Positions 13,842 to 24,600 of a stretch of 64,000 nt of DNA are shown here, piece by piece (position 1 is the first letter of the stretch; each line of letters starts with the position of its first letter). The stretch is taken from positions 5,371,722 through 5,435,721 of the forward strand of contig OZ037766.1 of assembly GCA_964035545.1 (NCBI GenBank), given 5' to 3'. Origin of the DNA: Bugula neritina (lineage: Eukaryota; Bryozoa; Gymnolaemata; Cheilostomatida; Bugulidae). The position numbers and the translations under genes are program-made. The notes under the pieces are model-generated. The model did no database searches, was not told the origin of the DNA, and saw nothing but the letters and a program-made list of their open reading frames with translations.

Positions 13842-16800
13842 CACACAGGTACATGCTTATAAATTATAGACAGTCTAATAGAAAACTTGATAAATTTATT
13901 CAGAAAAAACTCATTAAAACTGTGGGTGTTGCTCCCAAGAGAAAAATAAATATTTACAATAAAAGCAGAAACAGATTGCTGACAAGCTAGCACTTTTTAC
14001 CTTGTGTCAGGGGTTAGAGAGCCAAAAGAATATTTATTATTTATGATAGTTTTCTTCAAGCATAAAAAATGACAAAAGGAGTTTTATAATGTTCTATTTT
14101 AGAAGTATCCTTTGAAATATGAGGAGCTGTATGTGATGTGTCACATCTACCAGGAGTTGTCCCACGCTGATATCGGCAGGCAGGATTTCAATCTAGCCTT
14201 AGAGCAGCTGCACAAAGCTCAAGAGTGTCTACTTGATATTAGTTCTACTAAAGAAGGTCTAGCTGTTGTTAGTGACAAACTCAAATCCTACATCAAAGGT
14301 GGTTGCAGTTCAGGAGATTTGTTAATTAATTATGGATTTCTATGAATTGGTCATTATTCTGTAGCCTACTGGCTGATTCATAATCCTGGTTGAAAATATG
14401 TTTATTAACCCCTCTCAGCATAGCAGTATTGGGTATGAACTAATTAGTTGCATCAACTAATCAGTTTTCCTAGAAATTAGACTCATTTTAAGCTTTACAT
14501 TGCATTGGCCACAAAATGCTACAAATCCTGATTTATGTTGCTGTTTATTATTTTCTGTAAACTTTGTTTGTTTGAGTTGTAAAATTTAACTGCAGATGCT
14601 GAAGTTTCATACTTTTCTATCAAGCTGCTATTTGTATGAAGTTTTAAAAGTAATGCTGGACTACCAGTTTGAGGTGAGATATTCTCTTTGTATCATGAAG
14701 TTAGTATCTTTGTGTTCCCAGCCTGTCTAAAGATAGAGATGAGCGGAACTTGTCTGATGGCTGGAGATTTGGATATGGCTAAACCGTATCTTGACGAAGC
14801 TAAAGTTGACATGGAAGAGATCCAGTGTATTCCAGGCACCAAATATATTTTGTATAATCAGGCTTTGCAAAAGTAAGAGATGCTTTATCTTACCTATTCG
14901 CATTGTCCTGTAGTTGTTACAGTAACTTGTAACTAATACTGTGCGGCTCTTTTACTTGTCTATATAGTTCACATTTCTGCCCTGACTTACTCAAAGCTGT
15001 AATACAAAACACATCACTTAATATTTTAAAACTATGCTTCAAGCTGACAGTTCTTTTGCAGGGCCGCCCACCAAAACTACCAGCTAGCCACTGACTATCT
15101 ACTGCAGTGTCTTGGATACTTTGAGCTCAGCTATGGCACAATGCATCCAATAGTGGCAGAGATTAGTCACAGTCTTGGAGTTTTACTCTCGGATAACAAC
15201 AATAAAGCTACTAGGTTTCGGATTTATATGTCTATATTTAGTAGTATTTCATAAGAATGTTAAATTAAGAAAAAAAACAGTCTTCTTCAATAGAGCAAAA
15301 GTATGATATTTTAGAATTCATTTCATGTTTGAAAACATCTCATTATTAAAAGAATGCTTTGAATTAGAATGATGATTTCTCCAGCAATTATTCACTTGAA
15401 AGATTTTTAAAAACATGCTCGGTGTGGAAAACCTGTTCAATTTTTGATTTGGCATTATGCATCATCTATATATATAATTAAAATATTTCAATCATTGTTT
15501 GTCTCCCCACGCAGGACAACTAAGGCGCTGAAGGGTTATAAAAACTGTTTGCCTAAAATCAGAGCAGATATAAGTTTGAAATAAAAGTATTTTCATTAAA
15601 TTCTTCACGATAGATTGAGATAAAATATTTTATTTTGCTAGTGTCAATACTTACCTTAACATAAGCATATATATATATAACTAACTACAAACCGTAATTT
15701 CAGTGATCATAAGATGGGTGAGGAGTACCTGTGGAAAGCCCTCAACATCAGACGTGAACGAGATGATGAAAGTCTAGTCGCAGCCGACAGTCTTTTCCAG
15801 CTCGCTTTTCTTATGCAAAAAGATGGAAGCAAATCCAGGAAGAAGGCCGCTATGGAGCTACTGCAAAACTGTGAAGATATTCGGTCTAATAAACTAGGTA
15901 CCCGCTTCACTGCATACTACACTCTGTTCTTCACAAGTCTAAATGCTGGACATGTTTCAACCGAAAAATATTGATTTGAATGCGTATTCTTTTTCAAAAT
16001 TTGACAAAATTAGCCTGTGAATAGATTTAAAAAGCATTTAAATGTCAAATTAAGAAATGAAATTTCAAGCAGCTGTTGAAATTCATACATAACACCTTCA
16101 AATTAGCTGGTTTTAGCAGAGCTAAGCTTAGATGAAACTTTGAATTTGTCTGCTCAGCCATAAATTTTTTCAACTCAATAAAACTTGGATGAAGGCCAAG
16201 CTGCATTGTGATATATAAGAGCACAATTAAAATGGTATATAACTCATCAGTCCTAAACTGTGGCATGTATTGCTTGTTTAAAATTTGTAATTGCAGCTAT
16301 TCATGTTACTTGCACACAGCGGCTTTGCATTACAAACATTCTATATTATCAACAGGCAAAGAGCATGAAAGCACCAAGATTGTTTCATATCTTTTAAACG
16401 ACTTGGAAATTTCACTACAACTGGGTCAGTTTGAGTTCGGGACAGCCAAGCCGATAGATGTACGGTCAAACCAGTTCCCTTTCAGTGAGCTGAGTATGCA
16501 CGAAAAGGCTTTGCTTGAACGCAGTCAGCTGAGAAGCAGCAGGCAGCGACCAAAATCATCATATTCTCTCCGACCCCAGACAACGTTCAGCATAGAACGA
16601 CCTCGGCAGGAAAGCCGTCTTCGGCAGGCTTTAGCCAGAAGACCTAAAACTGCTCCGACGACTCTCAACTGGTCACCTCCCCGCACTGCTCAGACAGATC
16701 TCAGAACGCAAAGTCCACAGCTTACAAATGATTTTAGAAATAATTTCAGTGAGTATTTTGTGCCTGAAATAGACCATTCTTCAGCAAACTCTACTCCGAG

Positions 16801-17293
16801 AACCTTCAGAAGTTGCAGCAGAGAAGGAAAACTGAGCTGCCGTTCGGGAAATGCGAATGTCCTTGAAAGATATGCTTTATTAAACAAGACTAGTCAGCCA
16901 CAAACGTTGCTCGGGGACAGACCTGTGGAGTCACATACTAGTCACGTATCATCAGCACATGTTAAGAAGCACAAATGCCATGAGATTGGCACGCACACAA
17001 TTCATAAGAATTTGCACACTACAACTCTAGGACCCAACAGTACAGTGGGCAGTGTAGCTGGCTACACGAGGCCTAAGGGGAAGACGGAGCCGGTACACAA
17101 GTCCGCTTGGTACCACCAGCCCAATCACTACGCGACGACGCACAAACCTCATATCAACCACAGGGTATATGCCGAGCGAAGGAAAAGGTTAATGCAGCAA
17201 AGATCTCAAGGGTCACCTACAAGGTCACGGTATCTCAATGACCACACAAATGCAATCAAACTCATTGCTCAATACGAGAGTAGTTATTCCTAA
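4781..17293 (+). CDS. TTC41: TTC41-like protein (NACHT plus tetratricopeptide repeats), 18 exons
   Basis: Exons: 4781-5480, 5660-5861, 6306-6553, 6895-7040, 8225-8371, 8474-8631, 8972-9141, 9543-9785, 10697-10913, 11357-11465, 12070-12230, 12620-12695, 13408-13608, 14103-14298, 14722-14872, 15062-15214, 15704-15897, 16356-17293. Together they give one frame of 1469 residues. Order: N-terminal NPHP3/TEP1-like region with an EER-type start (DDFIEERTYLNHHVFPLIQ, about 15-110); NACHT P-loop with Walker A GPRGSGKT at 322-329 and Walker B LIIFDGLDE near 413-421; a helical middle; TPR-like helices coded by exons 13-17; and a basic Arg/Ser/Pro-rich tail of about 280 residues. Start is the first ATG after the acceptor; an in-frame upstream TGA supports it. 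Function in animals is poorly known; a nucleoside-triphosphatase scaffold is inferred. NPHP3 is the main alternative, but adjacency to HSP90B1 favours TTC41. The acceptor of exon 2 (GTAATAG) is weak. Confidence 0.78.
8891..8990 (+). repeat. 50-bp tandem duplication across the 3' splice site of TTC41 exon 7
   Basis: Two diverged copies (8891-8939 and 8940-8990), each with TGTCTATGTAGTAATGTATAT, an AT stretch, a TATAG acceptor and exon-like GAAGCACAT. A third start (GATGTCTATG) follows inside exon 7. The downstream copy supplies the working acceptor at 8971/8972; the upstream copy preserves TATAG but is followed by a TAG in the reading frame. It arose by duplicating the intron-exon junction itself. 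Confidence 0.8.
10914..11147 (+). repeat. 34-bp minisatellite repeating the 5' splice site of TTC41 exon 9
   Basis: The array starts at the first intron base. GTGAGT occurs at 10914 (the true donor), 10955, 10987, 11021, 11055, 11089 and 11123, so spacings are 41, 32, 34, 34, 34 and 34 bases. Each unit also holds TACAGTATACACTACAGCTA, with acceptor-like CAG. The array therefore contains seven donor-like sites in tandem. Confidence 0.92.
13804..13847. repeat. (ACGC)n/(AC)n microsatellite in TTC41 intron 13
   Basis: About five ACGC units followed by about nine AC units. This is a simple compound microsatellite in an intron, probably length-polymorphic. Confidence 0.95.
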
Positions 17294-17448
17294 ACTTGTT
17301 TGTTTGACACACCATATAATACTCCTTCTAAACTTTGTGTGTAGTTCTCAGTTATTATTTTATGATATTTTTTCTGATATTATTTTTTATTCTTTTCTGT
17401 ATACATTCATCTGCCAAATATTGCCTTCTAGTAACTTTATTTCTTTTC

Positions 17449-17470
17449 AATAAATTATGATTTCAATAAA
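17449..17470 (+). terminator. Poly(A) signals of the TTC41-like gene
   Basis: AATAAA at 17449-17454 and again at 17465-17470, 156 and 172 bases past the stop codon. Cleavage is expected about 15-30 bases further on, in the 3' end of the convergent TMEM101 gene. Confidence 0.65.
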
Positions 17471-17485
17471 TAATCATACAATTAC

Positions 17486-17491
17486 TTTATT
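17486..17491 (-). terminator. Poly(A) signal of TMEM101
   Basis: TTTATT on the plus strand (AATAAA on the minus strand), 108 bases beyond the TMEM101 stop codon; a second copy is at 17436-17441. Cleavage would fall across the TTC41 signals, so the two mRNAs should overlap at their 3' ends. Confidence 0.6.
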
Positions 17492-17598
17492 GATGAAGCT
17501 AAAAATTGTTTTAATAAAAACAAACAAATTTACAAATGACAACATATATTCTGTACAATATCATATGTAACATTAGCTGTTAGAAAATTGTAAACACA

Positions 17599-20465
17599 TT
17601 AGTTCTGCTTTTCATGGTTATATAAATTACCAGAACTATCTGCCTTAGGGAGTCTATGTTTCCAATATATGTTAGCAAATGCCATTACAAACAGTCCTAT
17701 GCTTATGGTGATGTCATCAATAATCATTTTAATCTGTATCCAATAAGGCACACCTCTTCTATTAACCCAAAAATTTATATCACCGTAAATGCACAGGACT
17801 AGAGCAAAGTTAATGCACATCATAGCTTGACTAGCGTCAGTTAGAAAAATTCCACCATTTATATATATCATTACACATGCACCCATAACAGTAACTAAAA
17901 AGTATAAAGAAGCATTCTGAAAAGGTATTTTCTTAAGAAAAAGATCACGATCTTCATTGCTATTTACTAAAATAAACATGGATGTCATAGTGAAAACAGC
18001 TAGGCAACCTTCACCTATTTTTTGTAGTTTTCTACTCTTTTTCTGGCTCGTCAGAAATGCATATATAATAAAGATTCCTGCAAGCCCTATACTTCGAGAA
18101 ATCATTCGATTCTACAAAAATCAAAACATTAAATATTCAAAAATTACTAATTTAATAACACGAAGATCCTGGGTAGTCTTAAAATACATTATTGTGGTCT
18201 TTTGAGGTACAGCAAAATTTGCTATTACTTTTTTTTAGCAACGAATGCCAGTATTACTGCTGTTTCTACTTTATAAGCTCTTTTGAAATTTTGAACTTGT
18301 CATAAAACTACATTAATATGGTATCTGTAGAGTATAGAATAAAGGCATTCACAAGAATAAAATTATACTAATAGTCATAGAAAATGAAAAAATATACCTA
18401 GTACAAAATGTACTAAGCAGCATATTGCAAAAATCTAAATTGGGTAAAATCATCAACAAAAGTAAAACTTAGCACACGAGAGGCTATTTTGCAACAATTA
18501 TTAGAAAATAGAGTTATCACCCTTGAGAAATGTTCAAAAATGTTAGTAGTTTGATACTACTAATATTCAGCTAATCACGATGCAGAAATCACAAAATTAA
18601 ATCCACAACAAAGCACAGCAAAAAAATAATAGGGGTCAAAGCAAGACAGGTTTTAATATCACAAATGAAGCAAAATGGTACTCACCTCTAACCATGATGT
18701 ATAGTTTAGCTTCTCATTTGTATATAAACTATAAGTCATCAACGCAATCTGAGCGACAAAGGCCATTGCACACTCCAATCGCTTTATTTCATAGCTCATA
18801 CCCATTCCAAAGAGAACCATACACACAATGAATCCATAGAGCACATTTGGATAAAATGGAGGCACACTGTAATCAACATACAATAATTATATTCAAACAT
18901 TGTGAGATATTAAAGTTTAACAGCAGTTGGTTAGTTTGAACTTAATGAATGGAGCATGGCTAGTGAATATACTTGTATATGCAGTACTTGAAGTATTAAT
19001 ACAAAATCAGAGTAACATAACTACAGTTCAATCGGAAATTTAATAAATAGTAATAATAAATTTTTAATGTGCACCAAATTGCATAGCATTCGTTTATGTT
19101 ACTAGATACCATACCTAAATGGAAACTTTGAAACAATCAGTACATAACTGATATACTAAACTATCAGATACTTTTCCAGAAATAAATGCTAAGCCATATT
19201 AGCAGAGTCAGTCATAGTAAAAAATTAAGCAATTAAGTGTAAGTGTAAGAAGAGGTTAAAGTGAATCACAATTAATTTGAATATAATATTAATTTCAAAG
19301 TAAAATCACACAACTCAAAGGAAATTCAAAGAGATTCGACTAGCCAGAGAAGCCAAAGGAGTTACCGTCAATAATAGATTAAAGTAAGTTTCTCTAAGCT
19401 GTGACACACAATTATGCATAACATACTTATATCATAAGTGCCCGACTTTACTGACACAAGCCAGATTGACAGGGAATGTCATTGTGGAAATCAAAATGAT
19501 ATTTACATTGCCTCTAGGTGTAGCCTTATAAGCTATGGCTCACACAAGGAAAATAGTTATGGTATGAGATCAAGTCTAACTCTAACTGTTAAAGCATATC
19601 ATCAACTCATTGATGTTAGGTTTCAGACCAACCTTACCTTGCAATTAACATTTTTTATTGTTAGTGCATTTGTCATTCTTACTATTACTATTAGTATTAG
19701 CACTACTATGACTATGAGGCTAATAAATTGTTTATCACTATAAAGTATAATTACCCTTCTAATTATCATAATGATAAAATATTCACAAGTTAAACCCTAA
19801 ACCTAAGAAGAAGGCAGTAACAATAACGCACTTACTAACAGTAATTGTAAGACTAAGTTAAGCCGAAGACTTAAGAGTAACTGTAATACTAACTGTAAGG
19901 TTAAGCTCAAAGTCAAGGGCAAGAGTAGGAGCAAGAATAACTAATAAGACTAAGACAGTGACTGCAAGTGTAAGAGCAAGAGTAAGACTAATTTAAATCT
20001 AACAATCAGCAAATATAAAACTAAAAGCAACACTAACTGTAAAACTAAGACTAAGAGTAAGAGTATAACTAAGTATTAGTAACTCAAACTAAAACTTTAA
20101 GAGTTAGAGTGAGTCACTCTCAGTCACATTCACTCTCAGTGTCACTGTGACACTGTCACTGACAGTGGCACTGGGAGTGAGTGTGACTGTGAGTGTGAGC
20201 ATGAGCATCAGTGGGGACTTGAACCTAACTATGAAAATAGGATAAATATATGTTTGTTGACATATCTGATATCTCACTTTTTGTCAGCTGGAGCTCTTTC
20301 ACCAAGTATTAACAATATCAGGCATGCGTTAATCATTGGATATCGACCAAGATAGAAAACACCTATATTTTTAAAAGTTTTTAGAGTTAGCCAGGAAGGG
20401 GCCATATTTACTCTTTGTAGGTCACTAATAATGCTACACAATTGGACAATTTGTAGGAATTCCAT
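17599..20465 (-). CDS. TMEM101: TMEM101, multipass membrane protein, three exons
   Basis: Exons on the minus strand: 20278-20465, 18686-18866 and 17599-18111. They close into 293 residues (human about 257). The product is hydrophobic throughout with roughly eight membrane segments. Family marks are VPPFYPNVLYGF early, the TSWLE...RMISRSIGLAGIF junction across exons 2-3, SNEDRDLFL in the middle, and INFWVNRRGVPYWIQIK near the end, which corresponds to the conserved N-x-x-YW-x-N-x-RR-V-x-FW-x-Q-K block I recall from vertebrate TMEM101. Vertebrate TMEM101 has been reported in screens to activate NF-kB; its molecular role is unknown. Start is the ATG at 20465; an in-frame ATG 20 codons later (NMAPSW) is a possible alternative. 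It is convergent with the TTC41-like gene. Confidence 0.85.
19640..20215. repeat. Variegated triplet/hexamer array in TMEM101 intron 1
   Basis: Long degenerate tract of ACTATT, AGTATT, ACTGTAA and AAGAGTA units. It changes from about 20100 to a GC-richer run of GTGAGT, GTCACT and CAGTGTC. Much of the latter part is inverted-repeat-like (CACTGTGACACTGTCACTGACAGTG region near 20140-20175) and could fold. No coding potential. Confidence 0.65.
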
Positions 20466-21617
20466 TACGTATCAAGTCAGGTGAAAACATTCGATAGGCG
20501 TGGCTATTACGTTTTACGCGGCTTTAAGTAAACAACGTCCAATCACTGCACAAGCCTTTTTTTATAGTGCCAATTGCTTGTCCTGACTTTTTATTTCTAG
20601 TAATTTTTATGCCGAAATCTTTTTGTATGAAATAGTTATTTCAAACCTAGAGAAATTAATCTATGGTAGGAATTTATGCTTTTAGAGGAACGGCATCCCT
20701 TGGAATAACAGTTCTGATTTTGTTTATAAATACAATATATAGATTAAATGCTTTGCCTTGTTTCAGAAGTTACATGCTCATGTATAATATTTAAAAAACT
20801 GTTTTATATCATTGATTTTTATTACAATCTTGGCCGTATTCATTCACTACCTTGTTGTCTTACACTGCAAAGTTAGCGGCAAAGCATTGCAGCTTTTTGA
20901 TGGTATGAAATGAAGGTTTAGAGGCATCTTGAATCCAACCTATTCACAGATGATGCTAATTTTTATAATCTGCATCTATTTGATGAGCAAAAATCTTTCC
21001 TGAGCCTTAAAATGTAACCTCATGACTATTTTGACATCCCCTATTAGAAGAAATAAAAAGAATAATTTTTTTCTAGATAGCAACTAGTAATATACCAAGA
21101 GTTATGGTATTGGCTACACTCATGTTACTTTTCACTCTACTCAGTTTTATCATAACAAAAATATGGTCGATTGTTCTATACAATTCCACACGATTTGCTA
21201 TGATCTAAAAGAAATGTCACGAAGTAAAGTAATCTTTAAACTTATTGAAAAAGAACACATGACACCAAGTAACAGCTAGAAACTTGAAATTTTTTTATTG
21301 CATTTATTCCATTTGTTCATAAGATACATCATTGATTATTTTACGTACAAAATCAATGAGAAATTACACCCATAACATCATGATAAAATGTAATAAAGAA
21401 AAAGGTAAAATTGTAGACAGTACGATTTAGTAGCTACAATTAAAAAACATTATGCTTTAGCTACTTATGGTAAAAATGATATTGTAGTAACCGTGATAAA
21501 ACCAAATAAAAAAATGCATTTTATAGGCATTAGAATAAAGTTTCGTGAGTATTATACCACTGGTAGGTATATGTTAATGGGAATTGTATGAATCAAGAAG
21601 ACAATAGTGTCACCACT
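20466..21617. other. Intergenic: TMEM101 promoter side and aminopeptidase 3' flank
   Basis: Next to the TMEM101 start, 20490-20560 is locally CpG-bearing (GCGTGGCTATTACG, TTTTACGCGGC, a CCAAT at about 20539) and is the likely promoter. The rest is AT-rich. TTTATT at 21294-21299 is a candidate minus-strand poly(A) signal for the aminopeptidase. No other gene seen. Confidence 0.5.
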
Positions 21618-24600
21618 CTACAGCCTATCAATAATGTAGGTCTTAGCAAAAGCAAGCAATGGAGCACCTGTTGGTATTCCAGGGAAAGGACCAGCTGAAC
21701 CTGCCACATCCACATGAACATACTTGAGAGGTGTAGCTGACTGCTTGCCATACTAAAACACAAGTAAACAAAGTTATAAATACATAAGAGCAAAGTATCC
21801 TAAATATAACGTATATCATGAGCTAATTAACTTCACTGGGATTTCTAACCCAAAATTTGCCAACCAGTAAATAAAACGGAACCCGAACCTGATCAAGACC
21901 AGAGGCTAGAATCATGAAGGCAGCAGGGAATTGATGTCCTCTAGGAGTCTTGCTGGAAGGCTCGTTGTTACACTGGAGGACATCTTCGTACTCGGACTTC
22001 CCTTTAGCAAAGTCATAGTCCTGTATAAAACAATACACGTAGGTAAATGCATGCCCAAGATGTATAGTGGATATATAGGTATGTATATAAAGCTTTGCAA
22101 AGATAGTGCTAGATATTTGTATTATTTTCCATGCCAAATGCTGTCAATCAAAACATCCACTAAACAATGCTCCCAGTACGAATATCTGTCAGATGTATAT
22201 CGTCAGCAATTTGAACACAAGAAAGTGAACTCCATGTAAAAGTTCAATTCATTTAAGAAATCAACCTGCTGATTAAACACATAGATGTGTACTTGTAAAA
22301 CAGACAAACTAGCAACTAGCCGCTATTACAAACCTCTCTCATGATGGTGGAGAGTTGGCAGGGGTCTGCCATGTCTGTTCCGTTGGTAATCAGGTCTTGA
22401 GGAATATTTGCATCACATGCAGGTCCATTTCCCAGCACAGCCTGCAAGCAGTAGCCAATAGTATTAGAAAAAATGGGCCAATAGTATTACAGGAAATGGG
22501 GGGTGTGTAAACAGTATTGAAATCACGTTCCTGTATTAATACAATCATGGATTTATTGGTTAAATGATACAACAGCTAACTCAATATAATACAATTGACT
22601 TATTTTATGAGCACTTATAATTGAATATCTAATCATGAATTATTTTGAACTTGTGCAACAACGACAATAGAATAAAAATAACTTTACTACGGAAACCAGT
22701 AGATCTGATTGCTAACAAAATATTGCCAACTGGATTATTAAATACTGTAGTGATGAAATTACCCAGTAGTCCCCGTGGTGTAAAGACTAGGTTTGAATCC
22801 CAGTGAGGGGCAAAAGTTTTTTAATTGCATTCAACTAAAAACAAGGCACAAAACCAACGTATCTAAATAATAGCTGTGCTCTTATTTTAAAATCTATTGC
22901 AGAGAAATCAATGCTGCATACAAAAATTAAACCAATAGTAAATATTCGCAGCTAGAACATGGCGCACCACCACAACCTTAACACTTAGTAGCAGTGGTTA
23001 CTTACGCTGTATTGGTCACCATGAGCAATAATTACATGACCAGTTAGAGTGGCCCAAGTAGAAATTGTAGCATCAGGGTTGGTTTCCGTATCCAAAGCCC
23101 TTTCCTTCATCTCACACAGGACATCAGTCATAGCCATTCGACCTTGAACAATACGTTTAGTAGGTCACAATAACAGATCAAACCAGTACATGTCATCACT
23201 ACCAGTATGTCTACCCTTATCTCTGTGATCTAGGTTAAACATCGTAGGCATCCAGGTTATTTTGATAAAATCAATTACTGTTAATTAAAAGATCATACTT
23301 TTTTAGTTGCATTCACAAAATATATACAAAAAATCTCAACTCAATATACCAGAAAAAATGAATTAAAATATATGTGTTAATAGCACTGAGATTGACGTGA
23401 CCGTGGCACATGAAAAATCTGAAAGAAGAGTTGTCTTCTATTTTTCTATATTAATATATAGAGCTTGTCGTGAAAATGAAGATTTTTTTAAAAAAATATT
23501 GTGATCCTCTGGTAACTTCCTGAATTTAGAAAATTAACTCATATATTTCTTTTCATGTGGACAACAGCTCACTTTTTTTTAAATTTATTTTGAAGCTCTT
23601 TTCGTAAAAAATAATCAAAAGTAAAAAATCCAAAATTTTTACAAATTGGTTCGGGGCTTGACGTGAAAGGCATTTGGACGAAGATGTCAAGGTCACCATT
23701 AATAAATTTATTTTATCACAATTCACAATACTGCACAGAAAGTTAATGAAGTGGGCTGAAAATTAGGTTGCTAGCATATTCATATTGATATGCATTATAT
23801 TGATTGTTACAGTATTATTTTTTAAATGTGTTTTGTTATCAGTTATGTTTAACTTCTTTATAGAGCTGCTGTTAGACTAAGAGTAAGACATAATATTAGC
23901 AACAATGAATGATTCAATGATAATATTAATAATTAATATCACTTTAATATTAAATTAAAATTATTATTAAATTGAAATTCACGGTGACGTATCACTATCA
24001 CTATGAGTATGAGTATCGTGCAAATTAATTATGAGTATGAGTATCACTATGACATTAACTCAATCAGTGATTGACTATTACTATGAATATGACTGTGCAT
24101 AACTCAATGAGAATATCAATATGAATATGGCTTCTAATTCTTGTAACTTTTGACTATCACTATGATGATGCTGATAGTGATAATCACTGCCAGCCCAAGT
24201 ATCATACTCATAGTGATACTATTACTATTGTCTTTTAGTATTAATAACTAGTATTACTATTAGTACAACTACTAGTACTGTACTAGTATTACTCATAGTT
24301 CTGATAATGATGGAGATAATAGTTTTAAAAGTTCTACTTCTACTTTTATAGTAACTGTGAACTAGATTGTATATGTTGAACTCTACTCATTTTTTACTAC
24401 TAATGCTAATACTAATAGTAATAGTAATACTAATAATAGTTATAGTTGTTATAATGATAGTAATACTAATAGTAATAATAACTATTTCAATTTGATAATT
24501 TATGTTTTACAACAGCATTATCGCTTATCAATTACATTGGTTCATAATATGATTATTTTAATTTTGCTTTGTGTGTTTTTTCATGTTGTAAATTTAAGTT

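Noticed and set aside
13804-13847. Minisatellite anchored at a splice site
   Set aside because: This AC/ACGC repeat lies about 200 bp from the nearest exon and is an ordinary microsatellite.
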